Source of the DNA: Treponema sp.
Lineage (GTDB): Bacteria > Spirochaetota > Spirochaetia > Treponematales > Treponemataceae
DNA: 6,869 nt
Direction of reading: 5' to 3'
NCBI GenBank assembly: GCA_012799545.1
Contig: JAAZLA010000146.1
Span: forward strand, 1 to 6,869
In this document: positions 1-6,663 of the stretch, one piece after another
Layout: each line of letters begins with the position of its first letter
Position numbering within the stretch: position 1 is the first letter of the stretch
Program-made: the position numbers and the translations under genes
The notes under the pieces: generated by a model
Told to the model about the DNA's origin: nothing
The model's database searches: none
What the model saw: the letters and a program-made list of their open reading frames with translations, nothing else

Positions 1-1
1 C

Positions 2-1477
2 CTATTTTGGTATCACTTTATTTGCGTCATTTAAGTAAAAAATCAATTGCAAGCCCATATTTACACCGAGTATCGATGTGCCAACAAAAGAAATAGTAGA
101 AAATGTTTCCCAAAAATCAATATTGTTTGGAACACCCATTCCATAAGCAAAACCGTCTAAAAGCATATTATAATAAGCAAAAGAAAAAATATACAGTGGT
201 AAAGCAAATAAAACAGCTCCATACGAAAAATACAATCGATCGCGGCTTTTTTTTATTTTATCTTCTATGGAAAAATTTAAGTAGGATAGTTGTTTTGTAT
301 CCTTGGTAAAATCTTTTTCTTGCAAGAGAAAAAAACTGCTCCACTCATCATCTGTAATGCGGCCAAGATAGGTTTGCTGGTTTAGATTTATTTGCTTTGG
401 TAAAGAACCATGGTTTTCTGCATTTAATGAAATCGAAGCATCAGAATCTTTTGCCTCGAGACGTATTTCTTTAAGCTCCGTTTTTTTAAAATGTAATGCA
501 AGTTCAAAGTCAGACTTGCTATCAAAGTTATAAACAAAAGATATCGGTTCATAGCCCTCAGCCTCGGCAAAAATAGAGTGTTCACCCTTTGAAATAAAAA
601 CTCTGCTTTCATTCTTTTTTAAAACTTCATCATCGACGTGAAGGACAAGTGTATCGAGCACTTCAGCAGGTTCAATCGCAAATTGTAGCCCTATTAGTTT
701 TTCATTTAAAATTTCTGGCAAAAGCTTTTCATACATTTGTGAAATAGCATAAGAAATGTCAGAAAGCGGTGATGATATAACGAAGGAAAAAGAGCCGAGG
801 CTGCTGGGGAAATAATCTAAAACAACGGATAATTGTAAGTACTCACCATTTACTTCGATATCTGCACCTATAAGCGCGTCTATGTTTTTCTCCAAAGCTT
901 CAAGTTCTAAAGCAATTTTTTCTTCACTGGATTTTCGCTCGTCTTTTTTTTCTCCTAGAGTTTTTTTACTAGGACTAAACAAGGCTTGCGCATTATTATA
1001 GGAAACAATTTTTTTATGAAGTGGTATAAAGGCTGTGTTTTCTTCAGAAAGCTTTATCATTTCTTTTTGTATATTTTTTATTTTAGTTTCAATATCGAGG
1101 ATTTTTTTTTCTTCGCTTTTTATACTTTGGTTGATAAGGTATTTTGATTTAGCTTCAAGAAAAAATGCATCTCGTTTTTTTATACTTGTATCATAGTCCT
1201 TGTACAAAGCTCTTTTTTCTACTTCTAGCTTATATCGCTCCTTTGCTATCAGCTCAGGAACGCTTACTTCTCGAGTAAGATCTTTGTCAAAGCTTTCGAG
1301 AAGCATTTTGGGTAAAAGCACTTGCAATTCTTCGACACGTTTTTTAGTATATTCAGGAATTGTATCCAAATCGGTTTGAATCTCAAAAGGACTTGCGGCG
1401 AGAACCCAGTTTTGCGTTTGTGCAAAACAAAGGTTTTGAAAAAGAAATAAAACGATAAAAATTCTTTTTATTTTCAA
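2..1477 (-). CDS. Exported PEGA-like protein with coiled coil and two C-terminal membrane segments
   Basis: Complete 491-residue frame ending in TAG; specific function not recognised. The first ~19 residues form a signal peptide (KIKR, a hydrophobic run, then CFA before QT). Residues ~75-145 and ~175-205 are highly charged, Lys/Glu-rich and probably coiled coil. Residues ~272-331 read like a PEGA-type beta repeat (VDDEVLKKN, then a short strand, GEHSIFAEAEGYEP), with a weaker second copy at ~333-375. Two hydrophobic segments follow at ~418-438 and ~459-481. PEGA-like domains are usually extracytoplasmic, so I infer a periplasmic body anchored in the inner membrane by a C-terminal hairpin. The start is TTG at 1477: it overlaps the prfB TGA by 4 bases (TTGA), has GGGAG 10 bases upstream, and is the only start that keeps the signal peptide; the next in-frame Met is residue 58. 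Translation is probably coupled to prfB. Confidence 0.8.
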   Translation of the reverse strand: MKIKRIFIVLFLFQNLCFAQTQNWVLAASPFEIQTDLDTIPEYTKKRVEELQVLLPKMLLESFDKDLTREVSVPELIAKERYKLEVEKRALYKDYDTSIKKRDAFFLEAKSKYLINQSIKSEEKKILDIETKIKNIQKEMIKLSEENTAFIPLHKKIVSYNNAQALFSPSKKTLGEKKDERKSSEEKIALELEALEKNIDALIGADIEVNGEYLQLSVVLDYFPSSLGSFSFVISSPLSDISYAISQMYEKLLPEILNEKLIGLQFAIEPAEVLDTLVLHVDDEVLKKNESRVFISKGEHSIFAEAEGYEPISFVYNFDSKSDFELALHFKKTELKEIRLEAKDSDASISLNAENHGSLPKQINLNQQTYLGRITDDEWSSFFLLQEKDFTKDTKQLSYLNFSIEDKIKKSRDRLYFSYGAVLFALPLYIFSFAYYNMLLDGFAYGMGVPNNIDFWETFSTISFVGTSILGVNMGLQLIFYLNDANKVIPK

Positions 1478-2596
1478 TCCTCATCATCTCCCATTGGAAG
1501 CCCTTTCCATTTAGTAGCCAAAAAAGACTCGATAAACTGGTCGATATGTCCATCCATAACTGCTTGAATATTTCCCGTTTCATATTTTGTTCGGTGATCT
1601 TTTACCATCGTATAGGGATGAAACACATAAGAGCGCATTTGGTTTCCCCATGATACGGATTTTTTTTCTCCCGCAAACTTTTCGTTTTCTTTTTCTTTTT
1701 CTTCTTTGTAATAATCATATAATCGAGCCTTCAGCATGTTCATTGCTTGCGCTCGATTCATAATTTGACTTCGCTCAGATTGACAGGCTACGACGATACC
1801 AGTCGGTATATGTGTAAAACGTACCGCAGAATCTGTTTTATTTACATGCTGACCACCAGCACCACCAGCGCGATAGGTGTCAACACGCAAATCTTCAGCT
1901 TTGATATCTACATCGATTGTGTCATCGAGTACGGGGAAGACAAAGACCGAAGAAAAAGAGGTGTGGCGACGTGCATTTGAATCAAAGGGGCTAATGCGAA
2001 CTAAACGATGAATTCCCGCTTCGGTATTTAAGTAACCGTATGCATAATCGCCTTCTATTTGCATGGTAATAGATTTTATACCGCCCTCTGCCTCTAAAAG
2101 GTCCAAAACAGTCAGCTTATAACCTTTTAGCTCTGCCCACCGCGTATACATACGACTGAGCATAGAAGCCCAATCGCAGGATTCAGTTCCACCTGCACCA
2201 GAGTGAATCGTTAAAAAAGCTGAGTTTTTGTCAACTTCCCCGTCAAGTAGATTTAAGATATGGAGGCGCTTGTATTCAGCATTGAGCTTTTCAAAGTTTT
2301 TTTCAAAGTCTTTAAACGCTTCAGCATCTGCAGCTTCAAGCGTCAGTTCGTATAATACTTCTAAATCATCAAGATCGGCACGCAATTTTTCCCAGGGTTC
2401 ATAACGCGATTTTAAGTTTTTTATCTCTAAGACAATTTTTTCTGCCTTTTCACTATCATCCCAAAAATGCGGATCTTCATACAAAGCTTCTTTTTCTTTT
2501 TGTTTTTTTACTATGCTCGGAACGTCAAAGACGCCCCCAGATTTCTAAAACATCTTTTTTTAAACTTTCCATTTTTGGCTTATATTCTTCTATCAT
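1474..2596 (-). CDS. prfB: Peptide chain release factor 2 (programmed +1 frameshift)
   Basis: RF2 recognises UGA and UAA stop codons in the ribosomal A site and triggers hydrolysis of peptidyl-tRNA. The gene is read in two frames: 23 codons from ATG 2596 to CTT at 2530-2528, then a +1 shift over the in-frame TGA (2527-2525) into GAC, followed by 350 codons to TGA at 1476-1474. The product is 373 residues; E. coli RF2 is 365. Key motifs sit where expected: the SPF stop-codon-reading tripeptide at about residues 202-204 and the catalytic GGQ at about 247-249, inside the conserved segment YRAGGAGGQHVNKTDSAVRF. The N-terminal helical domain contains the usual PHFWDD segment. AGAGGA lies 4 bases before the ATG. 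The gene sits 47 bases downstream of the Cas2-like gene and overlaps the PEGA-like gene by 4 bases, suggesting one transcript. A conventional gene caller would report only the downstream part from a spurious TTG at 2484. Confidence 0.97.
2524..2538 (-). promoter_or_regulatory. prfB: prfB programmed +1 frameshift site (RF2 autoregulation)
   Basis: Read on the minus strand the site is GGGGG CGT CTT TGA C. A Shine-Dalgarno-like GGGGG (2538-2534) lies three bases before the slippery CTT (codon 23), followed by the in-frame TGA and then C, the poor termination context. E. coli has AGGGGG TAT CTT TGA C with the same spacing. In the established mechanism, scarce RF2 leaves the ribosome paused at UGA and the Leu-tRNA slips from CUU to UUU, so full-length RF2 is made; abundant RF2 terminates after 23 residues. 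Frame arithmetic supports this: CTT is in frame with ATG 2596, and GAC at 2526 is in frame with the GGQ/SPF part. Confidence 0.96.
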
Positions 2597-2605
2597 TTTG
2601 TCCTC
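2597..2605 (-). promoter_or_regulatory. prfB: Ribosome binding site of prfB
   Basis: Minus-strand GAGGA (2605-2601) followed by CAAA and ATG at 2596. It fixes the upstream start of prfB and supports reading the 23-codon leader frame rather than starting at the TTG at 2484. Confidence 0.7.
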
Positions 2606-2643
2606 TTTTCTGTATTTCCGAAATTACGAAATCTTTATGCAAG

Positions 2644-2925
2644 TCAGCGTTCTGTTGAACGAAGCATACATTTTTTCCACTTCTTTTTTTGCAACTCAGT
2701 TATAACTAACATTCCGTCAATTGGGTATTGGTAGAGACGGACAGAATCGTAATAGTCAGTTACACGATCGATATCTTTTTTCAAAAGACCAAGCTTTTTT
2801 TCGTTCATACCATTATGTTCCCAACATGCCCTTTGTTTTTTTTCAAAGCCATATTGTGCAAGAATTGAGGAAAGTGAGCGAGCAGAATCTAACTGCCCTG
2901 GATCCAAAACAACTGACACAAACAT
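2644..2925 (-). CDS. Stand-alone Cas2-like small protein
   Basis: 93 residues from ATG 2925 to TGA 2646-2644. The frame is open up to 3003, but that extension overlaps the divergent gene and lies upstream of the promoter, so I chose the internal Met. The sequence follows the Cas2 ferredoxin-like pattern: strand FVSVVLDPG with Asp at residue 8, where Cas2 proteins carry the conserved Asp; a helix ending in ILAQYGFEKKQRACWE (compare the YGL..Q.SVFE region of Cas2); a Lys-rich helix; then DSVRLYQY, like the DSVRIYPL strand of Cas2, and GMLVITEL. The C-terminus is basic (KKKWKKC). Cas2 works with Cas1 in spacer integration, and some relatives (Cas2, VapD) are nucleases. No cas1 or repeats are present here, so a CRISPR role is not supported. 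The fold assignment is inferred from pattern only. The gene is first in a probable operon with prfB. Confidence 0.75.
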   Translation of the reverse strand: MFVSVVLDPGQLDSARSLSSILAQYGFEKKQRACWEHNGMNEKKLGLLKKDIDRVTDYYDSVRLYQYPIDGMLVITELQKKKWKKCMLRSTER

Positions 2926-2941
2926 ATCTATAGAATAAAGT
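2913..2941 (+). promoter_or_regulatory. Possible divergent promoter for the plus-strand exported protein
   Basis: CTGACA (2913-2918; five of six matches to TTGACA) is followed after 17 bases by TAAAGT (2936-2941; four of six matches to TATAAT). It would start transcription near 2948, leaving a leader of about 40 bases before ATG 2989. It overlaps the leftward promoter and the first codons of the Cas2-like gene, so the two promoters could interfere with each other. The -10 match is weak and AT-rich DNA produces such matches by chance. Confidence 0.3.
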
Positions 2942-2960
2942 AAAGTCGCTCTCTTGTCAA
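2926..2960 (-). promoter_or_regulatory. Sigma70-type promoter, probably giving a leaderless mRNA
   Basis: On the minus strand a perfect TTGACA (2960-2955) is followed, after exactly 17 bases, by TATTCT (2937-2932; four of six matches to TATAAT). Six bases separate the -10 box from the ATG at 2925, so the usual start point at +7 is the A of the ATG itself. No Shine-Dalgarno sequence is present in the bases before the ATG (CTATAGAT). This promoter should drive the Cas2-like gene, prfB and the PEGA-like gene. The predicted start point is inferred from spacing alone. Confidence 0.68.
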
Positions 2961-2988
2961 ATCCTTCATTATGTATCACAATGGAAAT

Positions 2989-3903
2989 ATGAAAAAAATG
3001 CATTTAAAACAAATTCTTTGCTTTTTATTCAGCTTTCTCATAAGTTTACAGCTTTTTTCACAGGGAAGCGAAAGAATGCGCTCCCTTGTAAGCAATATGC
3101 AACTTAGACTCCTCGAAGATACAAACCTTGCCATTTCATGGACAAAACCACAAAACCCTGAAATACAAAGACTTGCGCTCTATAAAAGCCAAAATCCCAT
3201 CAGCAACTCAGACCTATTATCTCTAGAAAGACTCGCCATACTTGATGCAAGCTCTGAATTATATATAGACAAAGACCTAAGCAAGGATATATCACAAAGT
3301 AGAGCAGCTATGTATTATTATCTCATATCGATAGATACGCAAGCTGAAATTATACCTTTTATAATTCCAGGTACAAATGCCCTCGCCTACATACAGATGA
3401 AAAACACGAAAGAACATCCCAACGGCATAAATAATACAGCACACACAAAACAAATCTTGCAAAATACTGACCAAAGATCTTTTTTCCCCCTTCCCAAAAA
3501 AAACAATGAAGCAGAGAAGAATCTCGACGAAGTTTTTTTTGCGGAGTCAAAAACCTTTGAAAATCTAAAAAAGCAAAACAATAAAAAACGACTTATAACA
3601 AAAACACAGGTTTTTCATGACGACCTTGAGGCAAAGGCAGGAGAAGCCTATCTTTTGGCAGAAATTTTACAGAACTCCTTTATAAACCTGCAGTTCAAAG
3701 AAAGCGAAGAAGCTATCCGCTCTTTTTTGATGATACATCGCAGCCAAGATATTCGCTACAAGGCGCTTTTTTATCTTGCACAAGCCTTGTATTTTCAGGG
3801 AGACTACATTGAAGCCCTATTTTATTTTATAGAATGTCAAAATTATCTTTTTGATGTCAGCCGAGATTGGATAGATGCCTGTTTACACATACTTAGCGAA
3901 TAG
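2989..3903 (+). CDS. Exported protein of unknown function, FN3-like N-terminus and TPR-like C-terminus
   Basis: Using ATG 2989 the product is 304 residues. I do not recognise a named family. Residues 1-~25 are a signal peptide (MKKMHLKQ, then a long hydrophobic run ending LFSQG), pointing to export. Residues ~36-125 alternate short strands in a way that suggests one fibronectin-III-like sandwich (LRLLEDTNLAISWTKP, LALYKS, then AAMYYYLISID). Residues ~138-210 are polar, Lys/Asn-rich and probably a flexible linker. Residues ~213-304 look helical, with a TPR-like unit near 256-289 (ALFYLAQALYFQGDYIEALFYF). The start is uncertain: GGA at 2983-2985 is a weak ribosome site close to ATG 2989; ATG 2971 would add six non-signal-like residues, and ATG 2998 is also possible. 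It diverges from the Cas2-like gene and converges on the TPR gene, whose 3' end it overlaps by 11 bases. Sharing a helical-repeat architecture, it may work with that exported neighbour, but this is speculative. Confidence 0.75.
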   Translation: MKKMHLKQILCFLFSFLISLQLFSQGSERMRSLVSNMQLRLLEDTNLAISWTKPQNPEIQRLALYKSQNPISNSDLLSLERLAILDASSELYIDKDLSKDISQSRAAMYYYLISIDTQAEIIPFIIPGTNALAYIQMKNTKEHPNGINNTAHTKQILQNTDQRSFFPLPKKNNEAEKNLDEVFFAESKTFENLKKQNNKKRLITKTQVFHDDLEAKAGEAYLLAEILQNSFINLQFKESEEAIRSFLMIHRSQDIRYKALFYLAQALYFQGDYIEALFYFIECQNYLFDVSRDWIDACLHILSE

Positions 3904-5863
3904 AGCGTAACAAGTCAATGAGCACTGGTGTGGTGTTTTGGTTTGATGAGAGATTTTTCCCTTCAGTATCTTCAAGAGGAAGGGCAATAAAAACCTCATC
4001 GCCGACGCCTATTTTATCAAAAAAACCAGTGTAGCTCACCCTTCCCTCTGCCATTTCTTCACCAACTTCTTCTATCGATATAGAACCAAGTATATTATTT
4101 TCTTGTGTAAGCAAACGTAAGGAAGCAGAATCCAAGCTCAGCCTTCCTTTTTCTACGATGCTTAGTTCCATGTTTTTTTCTATACCCTCTGTTTTTCCCA
4201 AATCAATGAGGGCGGTATAGCCAGAACGTGCTATAATGCGTCCGCGCAAAGGAAGCGCCTTTGTCAGCTGGGATACGAGCTTTTGTATTGTTTGCGTAAA
4301 GCGATCATTTCCGGTTCTATAGACAGAAATTGTTTGTATTTTTGTTCCCGTCTTCGCATTATAGAGAGTTAATTCTCCGAGCACTTCTCTTTCTGTTTCT
4401 TCAAAGCTCAAAATGGCAAAAAGATCCGTTCCTTTTTCTCGTGCCTTTTGAAAAGCTTCTGCATAACTCGCAACAGAGCTATCTTCTGTAGAAACCTGCA
4501 TAAGTCCCTGCATTTCGGCCGTTTCTTTTATCATTTGGCTCGCTATAGCTAATGAATCTGGATGCAAAATATGAACACCTTCATCAAGGTAAAATAAAGA
4601 AAGCCTATACCGTGTTTTATCGAGATAAATCGGATTTGTCTTCCACTTCTGCGACAAAGAAGAACGCAATAAAGAAGCATAGGATTCTATTAAATCTGAA
4701 AGAGCAAGGCTTTTTGCACCTTCATTTTGTATAAACTCCAGCTGTGATAGATAGGATTCAGCCCTTCCATCTTGCAATAAAAGTCCCGCATACAAAAGTC
4801 TCGTGTCAGTATCGAGGGGGTTTATTTTTAGCGCCCTTTTGTAGTGATACCTTGCTGTTTCGCTCAAGTATAAGCGCGTTGCCTCCTGGGCTTTTTTAAG
4901 ATGATATGCTGCCCAGCCTTTTCGACGAGTATCTTCTATAGGAGTTGCCTTTGTTATACATATTTCCATAGCAGCACGGGCGATTTCATCCTCAGGATTG
5001 ATCTCTAAACAACGCTGATAAAAGACCAAAGCGCCTTCTGTATTATGCTGTTTTTCAGCAATTTTCGCCTTCAAATACCATGAAAAAGAATCCAGTTTAT
5101 CAAGAGAAAGCAGACGATCGAGGTTTTCTGTCGCCTCATTGTATTTTTTTTGGCTATAATGTATGAGGCTCAGTAAACGAATTGTTTTTGCGTTTTTGGG
5201 CTGTAAATGAAGTGCGTTTTTTGCGTGTTTTTCTGCAAGAGCAAGGTCGCCATCTTGTACAGCCAGATACGACGCAAAATAATGTACTTCTGACTCACCG
5301 CTATGATAGCGCAAAGCGGTTTGAATAAAATCTTTTGAAGCTCGTATATTTCCCATATCGTAGGATAAAATAGCAAGAGAAAGGAGGGCTTTTTTGTTTT
5401 CGCCCTGTCGCGCAAGCGTTTCTTTGTAATACCTTTCTGCAGCAGTTTTTTTTCCAGAAAAAAGTTCCAGCTCAGCTAAACCAAAGCGTGCATCTATGTC
5501 ATTTGGATAGCTTTTCACTACCTGCAAAAATAAATCACTTGCTTTTTTTATTTCCCCCAAGCCAATATAAATAAAACCTTTTAGATTGAGTAAGGCAGGG
5601 TCATTTCGTATAAAACGTTCTGCGCTTTCTGCATATTGTAAGGCAAGTGCGTATTCACCAAGGGCATATGTCGATTCAGAGAGAGCAAACCAAGCAGCAG
5701 CATAGGAGGGATTTACATTTAAGGCTTCTTGATAGGCTTCAATCGCCTTCATCCAAGCAGCATCTTCTTGGTACTGCTGTCCGCGCGTATAAAAATCAAG
5801 AGCGGTTTGAGCAAAGAGAAAAGAGAGAGAGAAAAAACAAAAGATTAAAAATCGTTTTTTCAT
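3893..5863 (-). CDS. Large exported TPR-repeat protein with FlgT/CsgG-like C-terminal region
   Basis: Complete 656-residue protein ending in TAA. Residues 1-~18 are a signal peptide (MKKR, hydrophobic run, LFA before QT), so it is probably periplasmic. Residues 21-292 hold eight tandem 34-residue TPR units in register; signature positions include G28, A40, A47 and P52 in the first and W262, A266, A278, Y282 and P290 in the eighth. A ninth follows at about 318-351. TPR arrays are protein-binding scaffolds. Residues ~438-540 look like an alpha/beta domain of the TolB-N/CsgG type (LAIASQMIKETAEMQG, then FAILSF and LTLYNAKTGTKI), and ~540-570 (RGRIIARSGYTALIDLGKTEG) resembles the FlgT C-terminal motif; these are pattern-based inferences. 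The ATG at 5863 overlaps the upstream TGA (ATGA) and has AAGGA six bases before it, so translation is probably coupled to the CorC-type gene. A role in envelope or periplasmic-flagellum assembly is possible but unproven. Confidence 0.85.
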   Translation of the reverse strand: MKKRFLIFCFFSLSFLFAQTALDFYTRGQQYQEDAAWMKAIEAYQEALNVNPSYAAAWFALSESTYALGEYALALQYAESAERFIRNDPALLNLKGFIYIGLGEIKKASDLFLQVVKSYPNDIDARFGLAELELFSGKKTAAERYYKETLARQGENKKALLSLAILSYDMGNIRASKDFIQTALRYHSGESEVHYFASYLAVQDGDLALAEKHAKNALHLQPKNAKTIRLLSLIHYSQKKYNEATENLDRLLSLDKLDSFSWYLKAKIAEKQHNTEGALVFYQRCLEINPEDEIARAAMEICITKATPIEDTRRKGWAAYHLKKAQEATRLYLSETARYHYKRALKINPLDTDTRLLYAGLLLQDGRAESYLSQLEFIQNEGAKSLALSDLIESYASLLRSSLSQKWKTNPIYLDKTRYRLSLFYLDEGVHILHPDSLAIASQMIKETAEMQGLMQVSTEDSSVASYAEAFQKAREKGTDLFAILSFEETEREVLGELTLYNAKTGTKIQTISVYRTGNDRFTQTIQKLVSQLTKALPLRGRIIARSGYTALIDLGKTEGIEKNMELSIVEKGRLSLDSASLRLLTQENNILGSISIEEVGEEMAEGRVSYTGFFDKIGVGDEVFIALPLEDTEGKNLSSNQNTTPVLIDLLRSIR

Positions 5864-6663
5864 TCAAGGTCCTTACCTTTTTTTATAATTTTTATAAGAT
5901 TTATTTTATGTCCTTCCATATCTTGCACAATAAAATCGTATTCACTCGAAGAAACTTTTTCATATTTTACCGGGATTTTGCCAAATAAGTCAAACACATA
6001 GCCACCCAAGGTATCGAACTCTTCGTTTGAAAAATCTGAACCTATAGCTTCATTTAGATCTTCGATGTTTACTCGAGCATCACAGAGCCATATCCCCTCA
6101 CCCAAGCTTAAAATATCTTCGCCCTCGTTGTCAAATTCATCTTGAATGTCGCCAACTATTTCTTCTATAACATCTTCCATACAAATAATACCGGAAACAC
6201 CACCGTATTCATCGATAGCTATGGCAATATGCACATGTCGCCTTTTAAATTCTCTCAAAAGTGTATCGAGGCGCTTTGATTCAGGAACAAAGAACGCCTT
6301 TCGTATAATTTGATTCAAGTCGATAGGTTCTTTTTTTAATAAAACCTTGATTAAGTCCTTCACGTAAAGAACGCCCTCCACATTATCGATTGAATCGCTA
6401 TACACGGGAAAGCGTGAGTGCCCACTTTCAGCGACAATTTCTAAAAGCTCTTCTTCAGAAGAGTTCAATGGGACAAAGTCTACATCTATGCGTGGTATCA
6501 TTGCCTCTTTCACAGAGGTTTGAGAAAGATCTTCGATGCCACGAATCATATATCGTTTCTCTTCATTCAATAATTCACGGGTAATAGTGTCAGTTTCAGG
6601 ACTGCTTTGCGAGCCAGGCTCCTTTTCAGCTTTTTTTAACAATAATTTCTTTATAAATCTCAT
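5860..6663 (-). CDS. tlyC: CBS-pair CorC/TlyC-family protein (so-called hemolysin)
   Basis: 267 residues, complete. After a short polar N-terminus comes the family entry motif EAMIPRIDVDFVPL (residues 53-66), a first CBS domain (~58-110, with SRFPVYSDSIDNVEGVLYVKD), a second CBS domain (~120-175, with HIAIAIDEYGGVSGIICMED), an acidic stretch GDIQDEFDNEGED, and a CorC/HlyC transporter-associated domain (~188-264, including FDTLGGYVFDLFGKIP). There is no DUF21/CNNM membrane domain, so it resembles the short soluble CorC (E. coli YbeX) rather than membrane CorB-type proteins. CBS pairs bind adenine nucleotides; CorC has been linked to Mg/Co efflux and YbeX to ribosome-related phenotypes. Spirochaete copies were historically called TlyC hemolysin, a name with weak functional support. 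ATG 6663 overlaps the ybeY stop (ATGA) with GAGGA six bases upstream. Adjacency to ybeY mirrors the enterobacterial ybeY-ybeX pair and supports an rRNA or ribosome context. Confidence 0.93.
   Translation of the reverse strand: MRFIKKLLLKKAEKEPGSQSSPETDTITRELLNEEKRYMIRGIEDLSQTSVKEAMIPRIDVDFVPLNSSEEELLEIVAESGHSRFPVYSDSIDNVEGVLYVKDLIKVLLKKEPIDLNQIIRKAFFVPESKRLDTLLREFKRRHVHIAIAIDEYGGVSGIICMEDVIEEIVGDIQDEFDNEGEDILSLGEGIWLCDARVNIEDLNEAIGSDFSNEEFDTLGGYVFDLFGKIPVKYEKVSSSEYDFIVQDMEGHKINLIKIIKKGKDLE

Noticed and set aside
1424..1432. Lipobox (QNLC) in the PEGA-like protein
   Set aside because: Leu at -1 and Asn at -2 do not fit even relaxed spirochaete lipoboxes; cleavage after CFA by signal peptidase I fits better.
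2484..2486. Starting prfB at the TTG codon here
   Set aside because: It lacks a ribosome site and drops the conserved RF2 N-terminus; the frameshift element and the AGAGGA-preceded ATG at 2596 explain the locus fully.
2467..2658. Small hydrophobic plus-strand frame opposite the prfB start
   Set aside because: Its Phe/Leu-rich content is the mirror of Lys/Glu codons in prfB; it has no ribosome site and overlaps a certain gene.
2971..2988. ATG 2971 as start of the plus-strand exported protein
   Set aside because: No ribosome site precedes it, and it adds polar residues (YHNGN) before an otherwise normal MKK signal peptide.
2926..3003. Extending the Cas2-like gene to the upstream Met at 3003
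   Set aside because: The extra 26 residues overlap the divergent gene's coding start, lie upstream of the strong promoter, and precede a Met that begins a typical Cas2 first strand.
3959..3984. CCCTTC / GAAGGG inverted repeat as a terminator for the plus-strand gene
   Set aside because: It has only six base pairs with a 14-base loop, no U-tract follows in either direction, and it lies inside the TPR coding region.
5647..5988. 113-residue plus-strand frame across the TPR/CorC junction
   Set aside because: Low-complexity Arg/Gln/Lys content arises from antisense of Ala/Leu/Ser codons in two well-supported genes; no ribosome site or family pattern.
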